64,000 nt of DNA from the NCBI RefSeq assembly GCF_001559075.2, contig NZ_CP014015.2, forward strand, positions 4,712,001-4,776,000. The letters run 5' to 3'. Position numbers and translations under genes: made by a program. Shown piece after piece: positions 8,821 to 16,274 of the stretch (positions within the stretch are counted from its first letter, which is position 1; each line of letters opens with the position of its first letter). This DNA is from Citrobacter amalonaticus (GTDB taxonomy: Bacteria; Pseudomonadota; Gammaproteobacteria; Enterobacterales; Enterobacteriaceae). The notes below the pieces were generated by a model. The model was not told the origin of the DNA. It saw only the letters and a program-made list of their open reading frames with translations, and did no database searches.

Positions 8821-9705
8821 ATGTTTAAAAAACGAGGTCATCAGACGGTACTTATTGCCGCCGCGCTCGCTTTCTTTACTGCCAGTTCACCGCTTTTGGC
8901 TCGCACGCTCGGAGATCCCGCACAGGTCCAACAAAAGCTGGCAGCATTAGAAAAACAATCAGGTGGCCGACTGGGCGTTGCGCTGATTAATACCGCCGAT
9001 CGTTCGCAAATCCTTTATCGCGGTGATGAGCGCTTTGCGATGTGCAGCACCAGTAAGACGATGGTCGCTGCCGCGGTATTAAAACAGAGTGAAACTCAGC
9101 ACGATATTTTGCAGCAGAAAATGGTCATCAAAAAAGCCGATCTGACGAACTGGAATCCGGTAACGGAAAAATATGTCGATAAAGAGATGACATTAGCGGA
9201 GCTAAGCGCTGCCGCTCTGCAATACAGCGATAATACGGCAATGAATAAATTACTTGAGCATCTGGGCGGTACCCGTAGCGTCACGGCCTTTGCCCGCTCA
9301 ATTGGCGACACCACGTTTCGTCTGGACCGGAAAGAACCCGAACTGAACACTGCCATCCCTGGCGATGAGCGCGACACCACGTCGCCGCTGGCGATGGCGA
9401 AAAGCCTGCACAAACTGACGCTGGGCGATGCGCTGGCTGGCGCACAGCGTGCACAGCTTGTCGAATGGTTGAAAGGCAATACGACCGGCGGCCAGAGCAT
9501 TCGTGCCGGACTCCCGGAAAGCTGGGTGGTTGGCGATAAAACTGGAGGCGGTGATTATGGCACAACCAATGATATCGCGGTGATCTGGCCCGAAGATCGT
9601 GCGCCGCTGATCCTCGTCACCTACTTTACACAGCCACAGCAGGATGCCAAAGGGCGTAAAGATATTCTGGCCGCCGCAGCAAAAATTGTGACGGAAGGAC
9701 TTTGA
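8821..9705 (+). CDS. bla: Class A beta-lactamase (SED/CKO/CTX-M-related)
   Basis: Periplasmic serine beta-lactamase of 294 residues. A signal peptide (about residues 1-28, ending LLA) precedes the catalytic fold. All class A motifs are present: STSK with the active Ser76 (Ambler 70) preceded by Cys69, SDN (130-132), EPELN with the general base Glu166, and KTG (234-236) in [14 protein letters not shown]. Cys69 and overall sequence place it near chromosomal Citrobacter/Kluyvera enzymes related to CTX-M. The start at 8821 has AAGGA at proper spacing; the ATG at 8812 overlaps that site. Substrate range cannot be judged from sequence alone. Confidence 0.95.
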   Translation: MFKKRGHQTVLIAAALAFFTASSPLLARTLGDPAQVQQKLAALEKQSGGRLGVALINTADRSQILYRGDERFAMCSTSKTMVAAAVLKQSETQHDILQQKMVIKKADLTNWNPVTEKYVDKEMTLAELSAAALQYSDNTAMNKLLEHLGGTRSVTAFARSIGDTTFRLDRKEPELNTAIPGDERDTTSPLAMAKSLHKLTLGDALAGAQRAQLVEWLKGNTTGGQSIRAGLPESWVVGDKTGGGDYGTTNDIAVIWPEDRAPLILVTYFTQPQQDAKGRKDILAAAAKIVTEGL

Positions 9706-9728
9706 GCCCGGCGGGTAAGCGAAGAAAG

Positions 9729-9758
9729 CAAAAAGGCCCAGACAAACGTCTGGGCCTT
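9729..9758 (-). terminator. Terminator of the tRNA-like gene
   Basis: Eleven-base perfect arms aaggcccagac/gtctgggcctt around aaac. Only the minus strand has a following T-run (ttttt), so it ends transcription from the tRNA-like gene rather than from bla, which it nevertheless follows. Confidence 0.85.
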
Positions 9759-9764
9759 CAAATT

Positions 9765-9839
9765 TGGGCCGCCATCGAGGCCTCGAACCCCGTTCCCTAC
9801 AACAAAAGTCGTTCGCTCTTCCAGATGAGCTAATGGCGG
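9765..9839 (-). tRNA. tRNA-like gene with abnormal anticodon arm
   Basis: Read on the minus strand, the 75 nt fold as a tRNA: acceptor CCGCCAT/ATGGCGG (7 bp), D arm GCTC/GAGC with an 8-base loop containing GG, T arm CGGGG-TTCGAGG-CCTCG with one G-U pair, discriminator C and encoded CCA. The spacing is standard, but the canonical anticodon stem positions do not pair. Instead ACGAC and GTTGT pair around a TTTT tetraloop. If read by position the loop CTTTTGT would give anticodon TTT (Lys), which I do not trust. Promoter and terminator are intact, so it is probably transcribed. It may be a degenerate tRNA or a tRNA-mimic RNA. Confidence 0.6.
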
Positions 9840-9893
9840 TCTGCCGGTCTTTATTTCTGATTGAGAATCTACTCATTACCAGAACCGGGCGGC

Positions 9894-9922
9894 ATAATAC
9901 ATAACTCAAATTACCCCTGCAA
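9894..9922 (-). promoter_or_regulatory. Sigma-70 promoter of the tRNA-like gene
   Basis: On the minus strand, TTGCAG (9917-9922), a 17-bp spacer and TATTAT (9894-9899) are followed by the G+C-rich discriminator GCCGCCC, typical of growth-rate-controlled stable RNA promoters. The predicted start is near 9886, about 47 nt before the mature 5' end. Confidence 0.7.
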
Positions 9923-10014
9923 TAGGTGTGGATGACTTTCTGTTATTATTACCGTTCGTTTGCTCATTATTCAGGCAGGGCAATATATAAGAGATGATAT
10001 ATACACCGGCGGAT

Positions 10015-10644
10015 TCACCCGGACTGACGCGCATAGAGGTAGGCTGTCGCCCGTGATACCCCTAAATGCTGCGCCACCGTATCCATGGATTTACGCACAT
10101 TCAGCAATCCCTCTTTTCGTAACTGTTGGATCAGAACCTTTCTGTCTTCCGTTTTAAGCGCGCGTGCCGTGGTGGCGCGTTTCGCGGCGAAATCATCGAT
10201 TCGCTGGCGAATGACTTCAGTACTCCCGGGGTCAAGATGTTCGCGCACCGGTGAACTCTCTGTTTCGGTAAAACGCGCCAGCGCGCTCTGCATCCCCCGA
10301 AAAAGCGTCATATCGACATTAAGGCATAATGCGGCGACGTAGTTGCCCTCTTCATCCTTAATGCCAATAGACGTACTTTTTACCGGACGGCCATCAGCAA
10401 ACTGATTGCCGTAGTTCGCAATAATTTCAGGAAAATCCGGAGACGCAATCCTTGCCAGCCCGAGTTCTGTAGCCGGTTGTCCCGCCTCACGCCCGGATAA
10501 ATTATTATGTATCGACATAATTGCATGCTCAGGATCCTTGAGGTCATGAACAACCACTTCGCAAAAAGGAGAAAACGTTTCGCTTAATCCCTTCGCGATA
10601 GTGTCAAGTTGGCTGAGAAGCGAATTCTCGTCGTTTTTTGGCAT
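10015..10644 (-). CDS. YheO-like PAS/HTH transcriptional regulator
   Basis: Regulator of 209 residues with an N-terminal YheO/PAS_6-type sensor domain (about 10-125, with LKDPEHAIMSIHNNLSGREAG and STSIGIKDEEGNYVAALCLN) and a C-terminal helix-turn-helix (about 165-207, MDTVAQHLGVSRATAYLYARQ). Relatives include Pseudomonas DauR, which controls D-arginine catabolism. It is the last gene of a three-gene minus-strand run after a RidA-like gene and a PLP-dependent dehydratase, so it probably controls that run in response to an amino acid. The ligand is unknown. Confidence 0.85.
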   Translation of the reverse strand: MPKNDENSLLSQLDTIAKGLSETFSPFCEVVVHDLKDPEHAIMSIHNNLSGREAGQPATELGLARIASPDFPEIIANYGNQFADGRPVKSTSIGIKDEEGNYVAALCLNVDMTLFRGMQSALARFTETESSPVREHLDPGSTEVIRQRIDDFAAKRATTARALKTEDRKVLIQQLRKEGLLNVRKSMDTVAQHLGVSRATAYLYARQSG

Positions 10645-10696
10645 GCCGGTCTCCCACAGTGATGCCCGTTGTCATTATTGCTATTTGTTTACAGCC

Positions 10697-11677
10697 TCAC
10701 GAGACGGATTTCCCGGCCAGAAACTCACCGTAACGCGCGATATCCACATTGCCGCCGCTGATGATAATGCCGACTTTTTTCCCGCAGAGTTCTGCTTTTC
10801 TCGCCCTTGCCGCCGCAAAGCCAAGACAGCCAGTGGGTTCTGCGACGATTTTCATGCGCTCAGCCATAAACCTCATCGAGGCAATGAGTTCATCGTCTGA
10901 AACGGTCAGAATATCATTAACGTATTTTTGAATCAGAGGGAACGTATAGTGCCCCAGATGTTGCGTCTGTGCACCATCAGCAATCGTTTTTGGCGTATCG
11001 ATGTGAACGATTTTACCGCTTCGAAAAGACTGCTGTCCGTCGTTACCGGCTTCAGGCTCTACACCATAAATAATGCAATCCGGGGAGAGTTGCCGGGCTG
11101 CCAGTGCTGAACCTGAAAGCAAACCACCACCTCCCAGACAGACAAAAAGCACATCCAGTGGGCCGACCTCCTCAATCAACTCTTTGGTTGCGGTGCCCTG
11201 ACCGGCAATAACATGGGGATGATCGTACGGAGGAATGAGCGTCAATCCGTGTTTCTCAGCCAGTTCACGGCCAATCTGTTCACGATCTTCCGTATAGCGA
11301 TCGTACATGACGACATTGCCACCATACCCTTTGGTCGCCGCCACTTTTGCGGCTGGCGCATCATGAGGCATGATGATTGTCGCCGGAATACCCAGCAATT
11401 TTGCTGACAACGCTATCGCCTGGGCATGGTTTCCGGAAGAAAATGTCACCACGCCAGCCGCTCGTTGTTCCGGCGTAAACTGGCGTAACGCATTCATCGC
11501 CCCACGAAACTTAAAGGCCCCCATACGCTGGAGGTTTTCACATTTAAAGAAAACGTCAGCGCCAAATTCCGCATTGACAGTCCGGGAGGTCATCACCGGC
11601 GTTTTGTTTGCGTATCCTTCAATACGCTCGGCGGCGGCGGCAACATCAGCATATTCCGGACGTGTAGTCTCAGTCAT
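10697..11677 (-). CDS. PLP-dependent threonine/serine dehydratase family enzyme (possible threo-3-hydroxyaspartate ammonia-lyase)
   Basis: Fold-type II PLP enzyme of 326 residues. The PLP lysine is in GAFKFRGAMNAL, the cofactor-phosphate loop is LGGGGLLSG, and SSGNHAQ (about residues 80-86) is the substrate loop. There is no C-terminal ACT regulatory domain, which separates it from biosynthetic IlvA and places it with catabolic threonine dehydratases, serine racemases and hydroxyaspartate ammonia-lyases. The start at MTETTRPEYADV removes a non-conserved extension. Its product would be a reactive enamine, which fits the RidA-family gene just upstream. Confidence 0.85.
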   Translation of the reverse strand: MTETTRPEYADVAAAAERIEGYANKTPVMTSRTVNAEFGADVFFKCENLQRMGAFKFRGAMNALRQFTPEQRAAGVVTFSSGNHAQAIALSAKLLGIPATIIMPHDAPAAKVAATKGYGGNVVMYDRYTEDREQIGRELAEKHGLTLIPPYDHPHVIAGQGTATKELIEEVGPLDVLFVCLGGGGLLSGSALAARQLSPDCIIYGVEPEAGNDGQQSFRSGKIVHIDTPKTIADGAQTQHLGHYTFPLIQKYVNDILTVSDDELIASMRFMAERMKIVAEPTGCLGFAAARARKAELCGKKVGIIISGGNVDIARYGEFLAGKSVS

Positions 11678-11709
11678 TTTTTTCACCTGTATAGCGTTAA
11701 GCGTCGGGC

Positions 11710-12099
11710 TTATTGCGCCAGCGCGATAGCTTCTACTTCTAAGGCAGAACCATAATGCAGTTCTGCCACCCCAGCAACGACACGAGATGGGCGGAAATCG
11801 CCAATCCATTCGGCGTAAATTTCATTAAACGTCGGCCATTGGTTGATATCTGTCACATAGACACGTACGGAAACCAGATGCTGACGGGATACACCGGCCC
11901 CTTTCAGACAGGCATCGACATTTTCCAGAACGTGTCGGGTCTGTTCCTCAAAAGACGCCCCCGCCTTTTTCTCACCGTTCCGGGTGATTGGCAGTTGCCC
12001 TGAGATAAAAACAAATCCCCCTGCTGTCACGCTCGCCGAATAGTGCCCGGCGGGAGGAAGCCCATGGGACGTTGCGTTCAGTGTGATATCCGGGTGCAT
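11710..12099 (-). CDS. RidA-family enamine/imine deaminase
   Basis: RidA (YjgF/YER057c/UK114) protein of 129 residues. The conserved arginine that binds the carboxylate of 2-aminoacrylate/2-aminocrotonate is seen in FRPSRVVAGVAEL, with the glutamate near the C-terminus (VEAIALA). The start MHPDITLNA follows AGGAGA at good spacing. Thirty-two base pairs separate it from the downstream dehydratase, so the two are likely cotranscribed: the dehydratase releases an enamine and RidA hydrolyses it to a 2-oxoacid plus ammonia. Confidence 0.88.
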   Translation of the reverse strand: MHPDITLNATSHGLPPAGHYSASVTAGGFVFISGQLPITRNGEKKAGASFEEQTRHVLENVDACLKGAGVSRQHLVSVRVYVTDINQWPTFNEIYAEWIGDFRPSRVVAGVAELHYGSALEVEAIALAQ

Positions 12100-12327
12100 G
12101 TGCGACTCTCCTGTGTTCCACATTTAATACACTATGTATTAATTCATACTTTTTGTATGATTCGTTTATACACCACATTGCACTGTGCGACTACCCCTTG
12201 TTTTGACGTCTGCGGTTTCCGCTCCTCGCTTATGTGACAGAGATCGCGGTTATGATTTGCTTCAGAAAATCAAAAGGTTCGATAATGGCGTCAATCGACA
12301 TATTGAATCTGAATGGGATGCGGAGTG

Positions 12328-13164
12328 ATGAAATTAACCATACTGGTAGATAACAATACTTACATTGACAGGTATTTGACCGGAGAACCTGGCGTTTGCT
12401 ATTTCATTGAATGCTCAGGCTTAAAACTTCTTTTTGATGTTGGCTATTCTGATATTTTTTTAAAAAATGCACAGATCCTGGGTATCGATCTTACGCACAT
12501 TGATAAAATTGTATTATCACATGGACATAACGATCACACCTGGGGGTTAAACCATTTATTCCAGCATTACGACAGACTTCCATCACCTCCGGCAAAGAAG
12601 GTCGATATCATTGCCCACCCCGCCGCCTTTACGCCTAAATTTTATGCGTCAAAACCCATTGGGATGAACCATAATGCCCTTTGTTTCGATTACTTCTTTA
12701 ATATCGTCAGTTCCACGCAACCCCTGAAATTATCCGAAGACATCACTTTTTTAGGACAAATCCCCCGCCTTAACCATTTTGAAGCGCAAAATCCGGTAGG
12801 CCATACACATAATCATGATGGTGAGTTAACGGCTGATTACGTGATGGACGATAGTGCAATGGTAATTAAGACAAAGGATGGACTGGTGATTGTCACCGGG
12901 TGCTCCCATGCCGGGATTTGTAATATTATCGAGCACGCAAAATCAGTCACGGGAGAGTCGAAAATCGCTTCCGTTATAGGCGGTTTTCATCTCCTTAATG
13001 CCGATGAATCATTACTTTCGGAAACCGGGAAATATCTCAGCGCAGTGTCGGCTACTACGCTTTATCCGAGCCATTGCACCGATCTTACCGCAAAAATCCA
13101 TCTGTCTCGTTATGTGGATCTCAAAGAAACGGGCGTGGGACTCACGTTGACTTTCCCCATGTAG
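12328..13164 (+). CDS. Metallo-beta-lactamase-fold hydrolase (MJ0301/DHPS-like subfamily)
   Basis: A 278-residue MBL-fold protein. The metal-binding motif SHGHNDHTWG (HxHxDH) is at residues about 66-75, and later ligands are in TGCSHAGICN and GGFHLLNA. TYIDRYLTGEPGVCYFIE at the N-terminus fits the subfamily named for 7,8-dihydropterin-6-methyl-4-beta-D-ribofuranosylaminobenzene 5'-phosphate synthase. The name is a weak guide to substrate. It is unlikely to be a beta-lactamase. The start MKLTILVDN has GGAG upstream. The gene is more A+T-rich than its neighbours and stands alone, suggesting transfer. Confidence 0.82.
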   Translation: MKLTILVDNNTYIDRYLTGEPGVCYFIECSGLKLLFDVGYSDIFLKNAQILGIDLTHIDKIVLSHGHNDHTWGLNHLFQHYDRLPSPPAKKVDIIAHPAAFTPKFYASKPIGMNHNALCFDYFFNIVSSTQPLKLSEDITFLGQIPRLNHFEAQNPVGHTHNHDGELTADYVMDDSAMVIKTKDGLVIVTGCSHAGICNIIEHAKSVTGESKIASVIGGFHLLNADESLLSETGKYLSAVSATTLYPSHCTDLTAKIHLSRYVDLKETGVGLTLTFPM

Positions 13165-13228
13165 CATCAGATTGTGTGAAGGGAGGCCGTGTTTTCTGCC
13201 TCCCGGTTATTCATACCTGTTGCGACGA

Positions 13229-14494
13229 TCACCTGACCACCAGCAGATCGGAAAAACGCGTGGTGTAGCGTGGAGAAAGCATCTGCCGTCTCAACTGCCA
13301 TGGTGGCTGAATACCCTGCCCGACAAAGTACAGCGTTCCTCTGCCCTGTCTGGCATTGAGCGTATCCAGAACTTCCATCAACTTCTCGCTGCCGGGGCGC
13401 GGTGAGTTATCATCGAACAGATTGAGTTGCGCCACGCCCTGACTGAAAAAATCACCGAGCATGACCCCGGCCTTCTGATAACGATGTCCCTCTTTCCAGA
13501 TAGCGTCCAGGCATCGCGTGGCGGCGCTAATGATATCCCGGCTGTCCTGTGTCGGTGTCAGCAGTTTCACCGACGCGCTATTGCCGTACCAGGTTTCATT
13601 CGGCACAAACGGCGACGTTTTCACAAATGTCGAAATGAACCGGCAATACTGGTGCTCACTCCGGAGTTTCTCCGCCGCGCGGGTCGCGTAAGCACAAATC
13701 GCCTGGCGCATCTGTTCGTATTCCGTAATGCGTTCGCCAAATGAGCGACTGAAAACGATCTCCTGCTTCGCGGGCGCAAACTCCTCAAGCGCCAGGCAAG
13801 GTTCACCGCGCAACTCCCGCACGGTTCTTTCCAGTACGACATTGAAGTGCTTACGTATCACCGCGATGTGCGTATCCGCCAGATCGAGTACCGTTTCTAT
13901 GCCCATCGCGGTCAGCTTTTTACTGATACGACGACCAACGCCCCACACCTCATCAACCGGCAGGGCCGCCATCAGTTTTCGCTGCCGTTCGAGATTCGAC
14001 AGATCCACGACGCCACCCGTCTGCTGCGGCCACTTCTTCGCCGCGTGGTTAGCCAGTTTGGCCAGCGTTTTTGTCTGTGCAATCCCCACGCCGAGCGTCA
14101 GATGTGTCCGCTTTAAGACCGTGTCGCGGATCTCTTTGCCAAAATCCGTGAGATCCCGACAGTTTCTGACTCCCGTCAGATCGCAAAAGGCCTCGTCGAT
14201 ACTGTAAATTTCAACGCGTGGTGATAGCGCTTCGAGCGTCGACATGACCCGATGGCTCATGTCGCCGTAGAGTTCATAATTCGAACTGAAACACGCCACC
14301 CCATGACGCCGGAACGCCTCTTTTTGCTTGAAATAGGGCGCCCCCATGACCACCCACGGTTTCGCTTCGGGACTGCGGGAAATCACACAGCCATCGTTAT
14401 TCGACAGCACAACAACCGGTTTGCCTTTCAGATCGGGCCGAAACACCGTCTCACAGGACGCATAAAATGAATTCACATCGCATAGCGCAAACAT
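13229..14494 (-). CDS. umuC: DNA polymerase V catalytic subunit UmuC
   Basis: Y-family translesion polymerase of 421 residues. [15 protein letters not shown] carries the first catalytic Asp, and [13 protein letters not shown] has the SIDE motif with the other acidic residues; the C-terminal little-finger and beta-clamp-binding regions (AQLNLFDD) are present. Twelve in-frame codons upstream of the chosen ATG run into the LexA box and are discarded. Unlike E. coli, umuC does not overlap umuD: 392 bp separate them and umuC has its own LexA operator. Confidence 0.96.
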   Translation of the reverse strand: MFALCDVNSFYASCETVFRPDLKGKPVVVLSNNDGCVISRSPEAKPWVVMGAPYFKQKEAFRRHGVACFSSNYELYGDMSHRVMSTLEALSPRVEIYSIDEAFCDLTGVRNCRDLTDFGKEIRDTVLKRTHLTLGVGIAQTKTLAKLANHAAKKWPQQTGGVVDLSNLERQRKLMAALPVDEVWGVGRRISKKLTAMGIETVLDLADTHIAVIRKHFNVVLERTVRELRGEPCLALEEFAPAKQEIVFSRSFGERITEYEQMRQAICAYATRAAEKLRSEHQYCRFISTFVKTSPFVPNETWYGNSASVKLLTPTQDSRDIISAATRCLDAIWKEGHRYQKAGVMLGDFFSQGVAQLNLFDDNSPRPGSEKLMEVLDTLNARQGRGTLYFVGQGIQPPWQLRRQMLSPRYTTRFSDLLVVR

Positions 14495-14511
14495 GGCGCA
14501 CCTCATAAATA

Positions 14512-14527
14512 CTGTATCTATATACAG
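14512..14527. promoter_or_regulatory. LexA (SOS) box of umuC
   Basis: CTGTATCTATATACAG matches the consensus CTGT-N8-ACAG and lies 18 bp before the umuC ATG. Confidence 0.92.
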
Positions 14528-14754
14528 CATTATTTAAGATATTTTTAAACTTGCAAGCAAAATCCTGGCGCTTTTTCTTAGTGGATTGTTCTGCCTGAAA
14601 ACGTCGTCGGTTATCCACAGAAACGGTGCATAACCCTGTGGGTGAGTGACATGACGTTGTTAATCAGGTTTGTTCACATGCCGTATCCCTACGTCAGCCG
14701 GACATCTCCGTTCCTTTCCTTAACGGCGCAAACCGAAATTTGCATGTCTGCTCA
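14528..14754. other. Gene-free stretch between umuC and umuD, with DnaA-box-like sites
   Basis: No credible gene is seen here. A perfect DnaA box TTATCCACA lies at 14611-14619 and an inverted one-mismatch box (TTATGCACC on the minus strand) at 14625-14633. A weaker TTGTTCACA occurs at about 14671. In most relatives umuD and umuC abut, so this is inserted or rearranged sequence. Confidence 0.4.
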
Positions 14755-14792
14755 CAAAACAGGCAGGTTAATGAGCAATTAACCTGCCTGTC
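14755..14792 (-). terminator. Terminator of umuD
   Basis: A perfect 14-bp stem acaggcaggttaat/attaacctgcctgt with loop gagca; on the minus strand it is followed by TTTTG. It separates umuD transcription from umuC. Confidence 0.75.
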
Positions 14793-14886
14793 ATTGGTAT
14801 ACCCCTTAAGACCACCGGGGAATCACAAGGAAACCCGGCGTGTATTGTTTGCAACGTCAGGGGGGACGAACAATACGCAGCAATCG

Positions 14887-15306
14887 TCAGCTCACCGCCT
14901 TCACAATAAATGTCACGACGCCAAAAATCGCCAGGGTGTCCTCACTGCCGATGACGATGGGCGAATAGGCGCTGTTCATGGGGTTAAGCTGAACGGTGGG
15001 CCGCAACTGTAACCGCTTCACCGTGAACTCCCTCTCCACTGCCGCAATCACGATATCTCCGTGGCTGGCAGTGCGTGAACTGTCCACCACCAGCAGATCG
15101 CCGTCGCCGATCCCCGCATCGATCATCGAGTCGCCAGCAGCCCTGACGAAATAAGTCGAACTGGGATGCTGAACAAGTAACTTGTTGAGATCGATACTCT
15201 GCTCAACGTAATCGGCCGCCGGACTGGGGAATCCGCACGGAACCCGATCGCTGAAAAGTGGAATGGCAATGACGTCATGCCATTCCGCAGGTCTGTACAA
15301 CGTCAT
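14887..15306 (-). CDS. umuD: DNA polymerase V accessory protein UmuD
   Basis: LexA-like protein of 139 residues that self-cleaves under RecA to UmuD', then joins UmuC. The cleavage site Cys-Gly (VPCGFPSP), the nucleophile Ser in GDSMIDAG, and the lysine partner in FTVKRLQL are all present. The start MTLYRPAEW is the one giving family length and lies 18 bp downstream of the LexA box. It is transcribed alone and is followed by a terminator before umuC. Confidence 0.96.
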   Translation of the reverse strand: MTLYRPAEWHDVIAIPLFSDRVPCGFPSPAADYVEQSIDLNKLLVQHPSSTYFVRAAGDSMIDAGIGDGDLLVVDSSRTASHGDIVIAAVEREFTVKRLQLRPTVQLNPMNSAYSPIVIGSEDTLAIFGVVTFIVKAVS

Positions 15307-15323
15307 AATGCACACCTTGAATA

Positions 15324-15339
15324 CTGTTTTTATATACAG
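15324..15339. promoter_or_regulatory. LexA (SOS) box of umuD
   Basis: CTGTTTTTATATACAG, on the minus strand CTGTATATAAAAACAG, is the same as the E. coli umuDC operator as I recall it. Confidence 0.93.
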
Positions 15340-15512
15340 TAATTTCAACTCAGGCAGGGATCAAGTCATTGGCAAAACGCCGCTGCGCAAAGCGTCGCCA
15401 TATTGCGCGTAAGCCTTTATTGATCCTGCAAATATACGGTTTGTAAATTTTTGCGCTGGAGGACGACGTCCGCCGTTTTAGAGCAGGTATAGGGGAGCAT
15501 TTCCGGAAAGCG

Positions 15513-15540
15513 AAAAAAAACCGGCGCTGACAGCCGGTTT
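15513..15540 (-). terminator. Terminator of yeaR-yoaG
   Basis: Arms aaaccggc/gccggttt around gctgaca; the minus strand continues into eight T residues. Confidence 0.85.
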
Positions 15541-15559
15541 CCTCTCTGCATCGCGTGAC

Positions 15560-15742
15560 TTACCAGCCGCAGACGTCGTGCTCATTTTCCGTATCGTAGG
15601 AACGCACGGTATTGACGAGATCTTTCACCACTTCGGCGGCGACGTCAGGCACCAGTAAGGTCATTGGCGCTTCGGTTTCGTAATCGACAGAGACGCCATT
15701 GCTGTTATTCGTCACGGTGACGGTATAGGTTGCTTTGCCCAT
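15560..15742 (-). CDS. yoaG: YoaG, small protein of the nitrate-inducible yeaR-yoaG operon
   Basis: A 60-residue protein (MGKATYTVTVTNNSNGVSVD) matching E. coli YoaG, which forms a small beta-rich homodimer of unknown function. It begins two bases after the yeaR stop codon, so the two are translationally coupled. Confidence 0.93.
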   Translation of the reverse strand: MGKATYTVTVTNNSNGVSVDYETEAPMTLLVPDVAAEVVKDLVNTVRSYDTENEHDVCGW

Positions 15743-15744
15743 GA

Positions 15745-16107
15745 TTATTTCTTCCCGGTATGAATGACTTTTCGTTGATTCGCGCTTTCCATCAGTACCT
15801 CTGGCGCGACGAAAAAGTCGATATTGAAATAAGTGTCATCGCTCATCACTTCGATGTTGTGCCACTTTTCCGGTGGAAACACACCAAACTGACCCGCTTC
15901 GATGATCATCACTGTTTCGGCTTCTGGACTGTGTTCATCCGCATATCCGAGATATTTGACCGCCCCCTGCATCACCGACAGACGGGGATAAACCCCCGGT
16001 CGGGTTCCTTTATCAAGGTGGCGTTCGAAAATTCCGGCAGGTGCAGTTTCTTTGTTCCAGAACGGCGTGGCACGTGTGTGGATATGATTTTGTGGAATCT
16101 GAAGCAT
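15745..16107 (-). CDS. yeaR: YeaR, DUF1971 nitrate/NO-responsive protein
   Basis: A 120-residue cupin-like protein (MLQIPQNHIHTRATPFWNKE). In E. coli the yeaR-yoaG operon is activated by nitrate through NarL and repressed by NsrR. A candidate NsrR operator is seen upstream at 16178-16200. A paralogue is encoded at 1638-1979. Function beyond a role in nitrosative stress or tellurite-type resistance is not established. Confidence 0.94.
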   Translation of the reverse strand: MLQIPQNHIHTRATPFWNKETAPAGIFERHLDKGTRPGVYPRLSVMQGAVKYLGYADEHSPEAETVMIIEAGQFGVFPPEKWHNIEVMSDDTYFNIDFFVAPEVLMESANQRKVIHTGKK

Positions 16108-16177
16108 GTCCTTCCCTCTTCCAGTCGGTAGGATGCGATTGTAAGTAAACCGCTGTTCCAGAAAGGTTACGCCTCAT

Positions 16178-16200
16178 AACCGGCATTTTAAATACACCAA
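16178..16200. promoter_or_regulatory. Candidate NsrR operator of yeaR
   Basis: The minus strand reads TTGGTGTATTT-A-AAATGCCGGTT, matching about 14 of 20 informative positions of the NsrR 11-1-11 inverted repeat, 71 bp before the yeaR start. Confidence 0.55.
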
Positions 16201-16274
16201 AAGGGGCAAGTGACATTCATCACTGATTTTTTCTGACAGAGGAAAGCCTGTCCCCAGACTTTCCTCCTGTTATT

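Noticed and set aside
9765..9839. Plain tRNA-Lys(TTT) call for the tRNA-like gene
   Set aside because: The anticodon stem does not pair in the frame that would give TTT, so the identity cannot be supported.
12328..13164. Class B metallo-beta-lactamase
   Set aside because: MBL fold and HxHxDH motif only; the surrounding sequence fits another subfamily.
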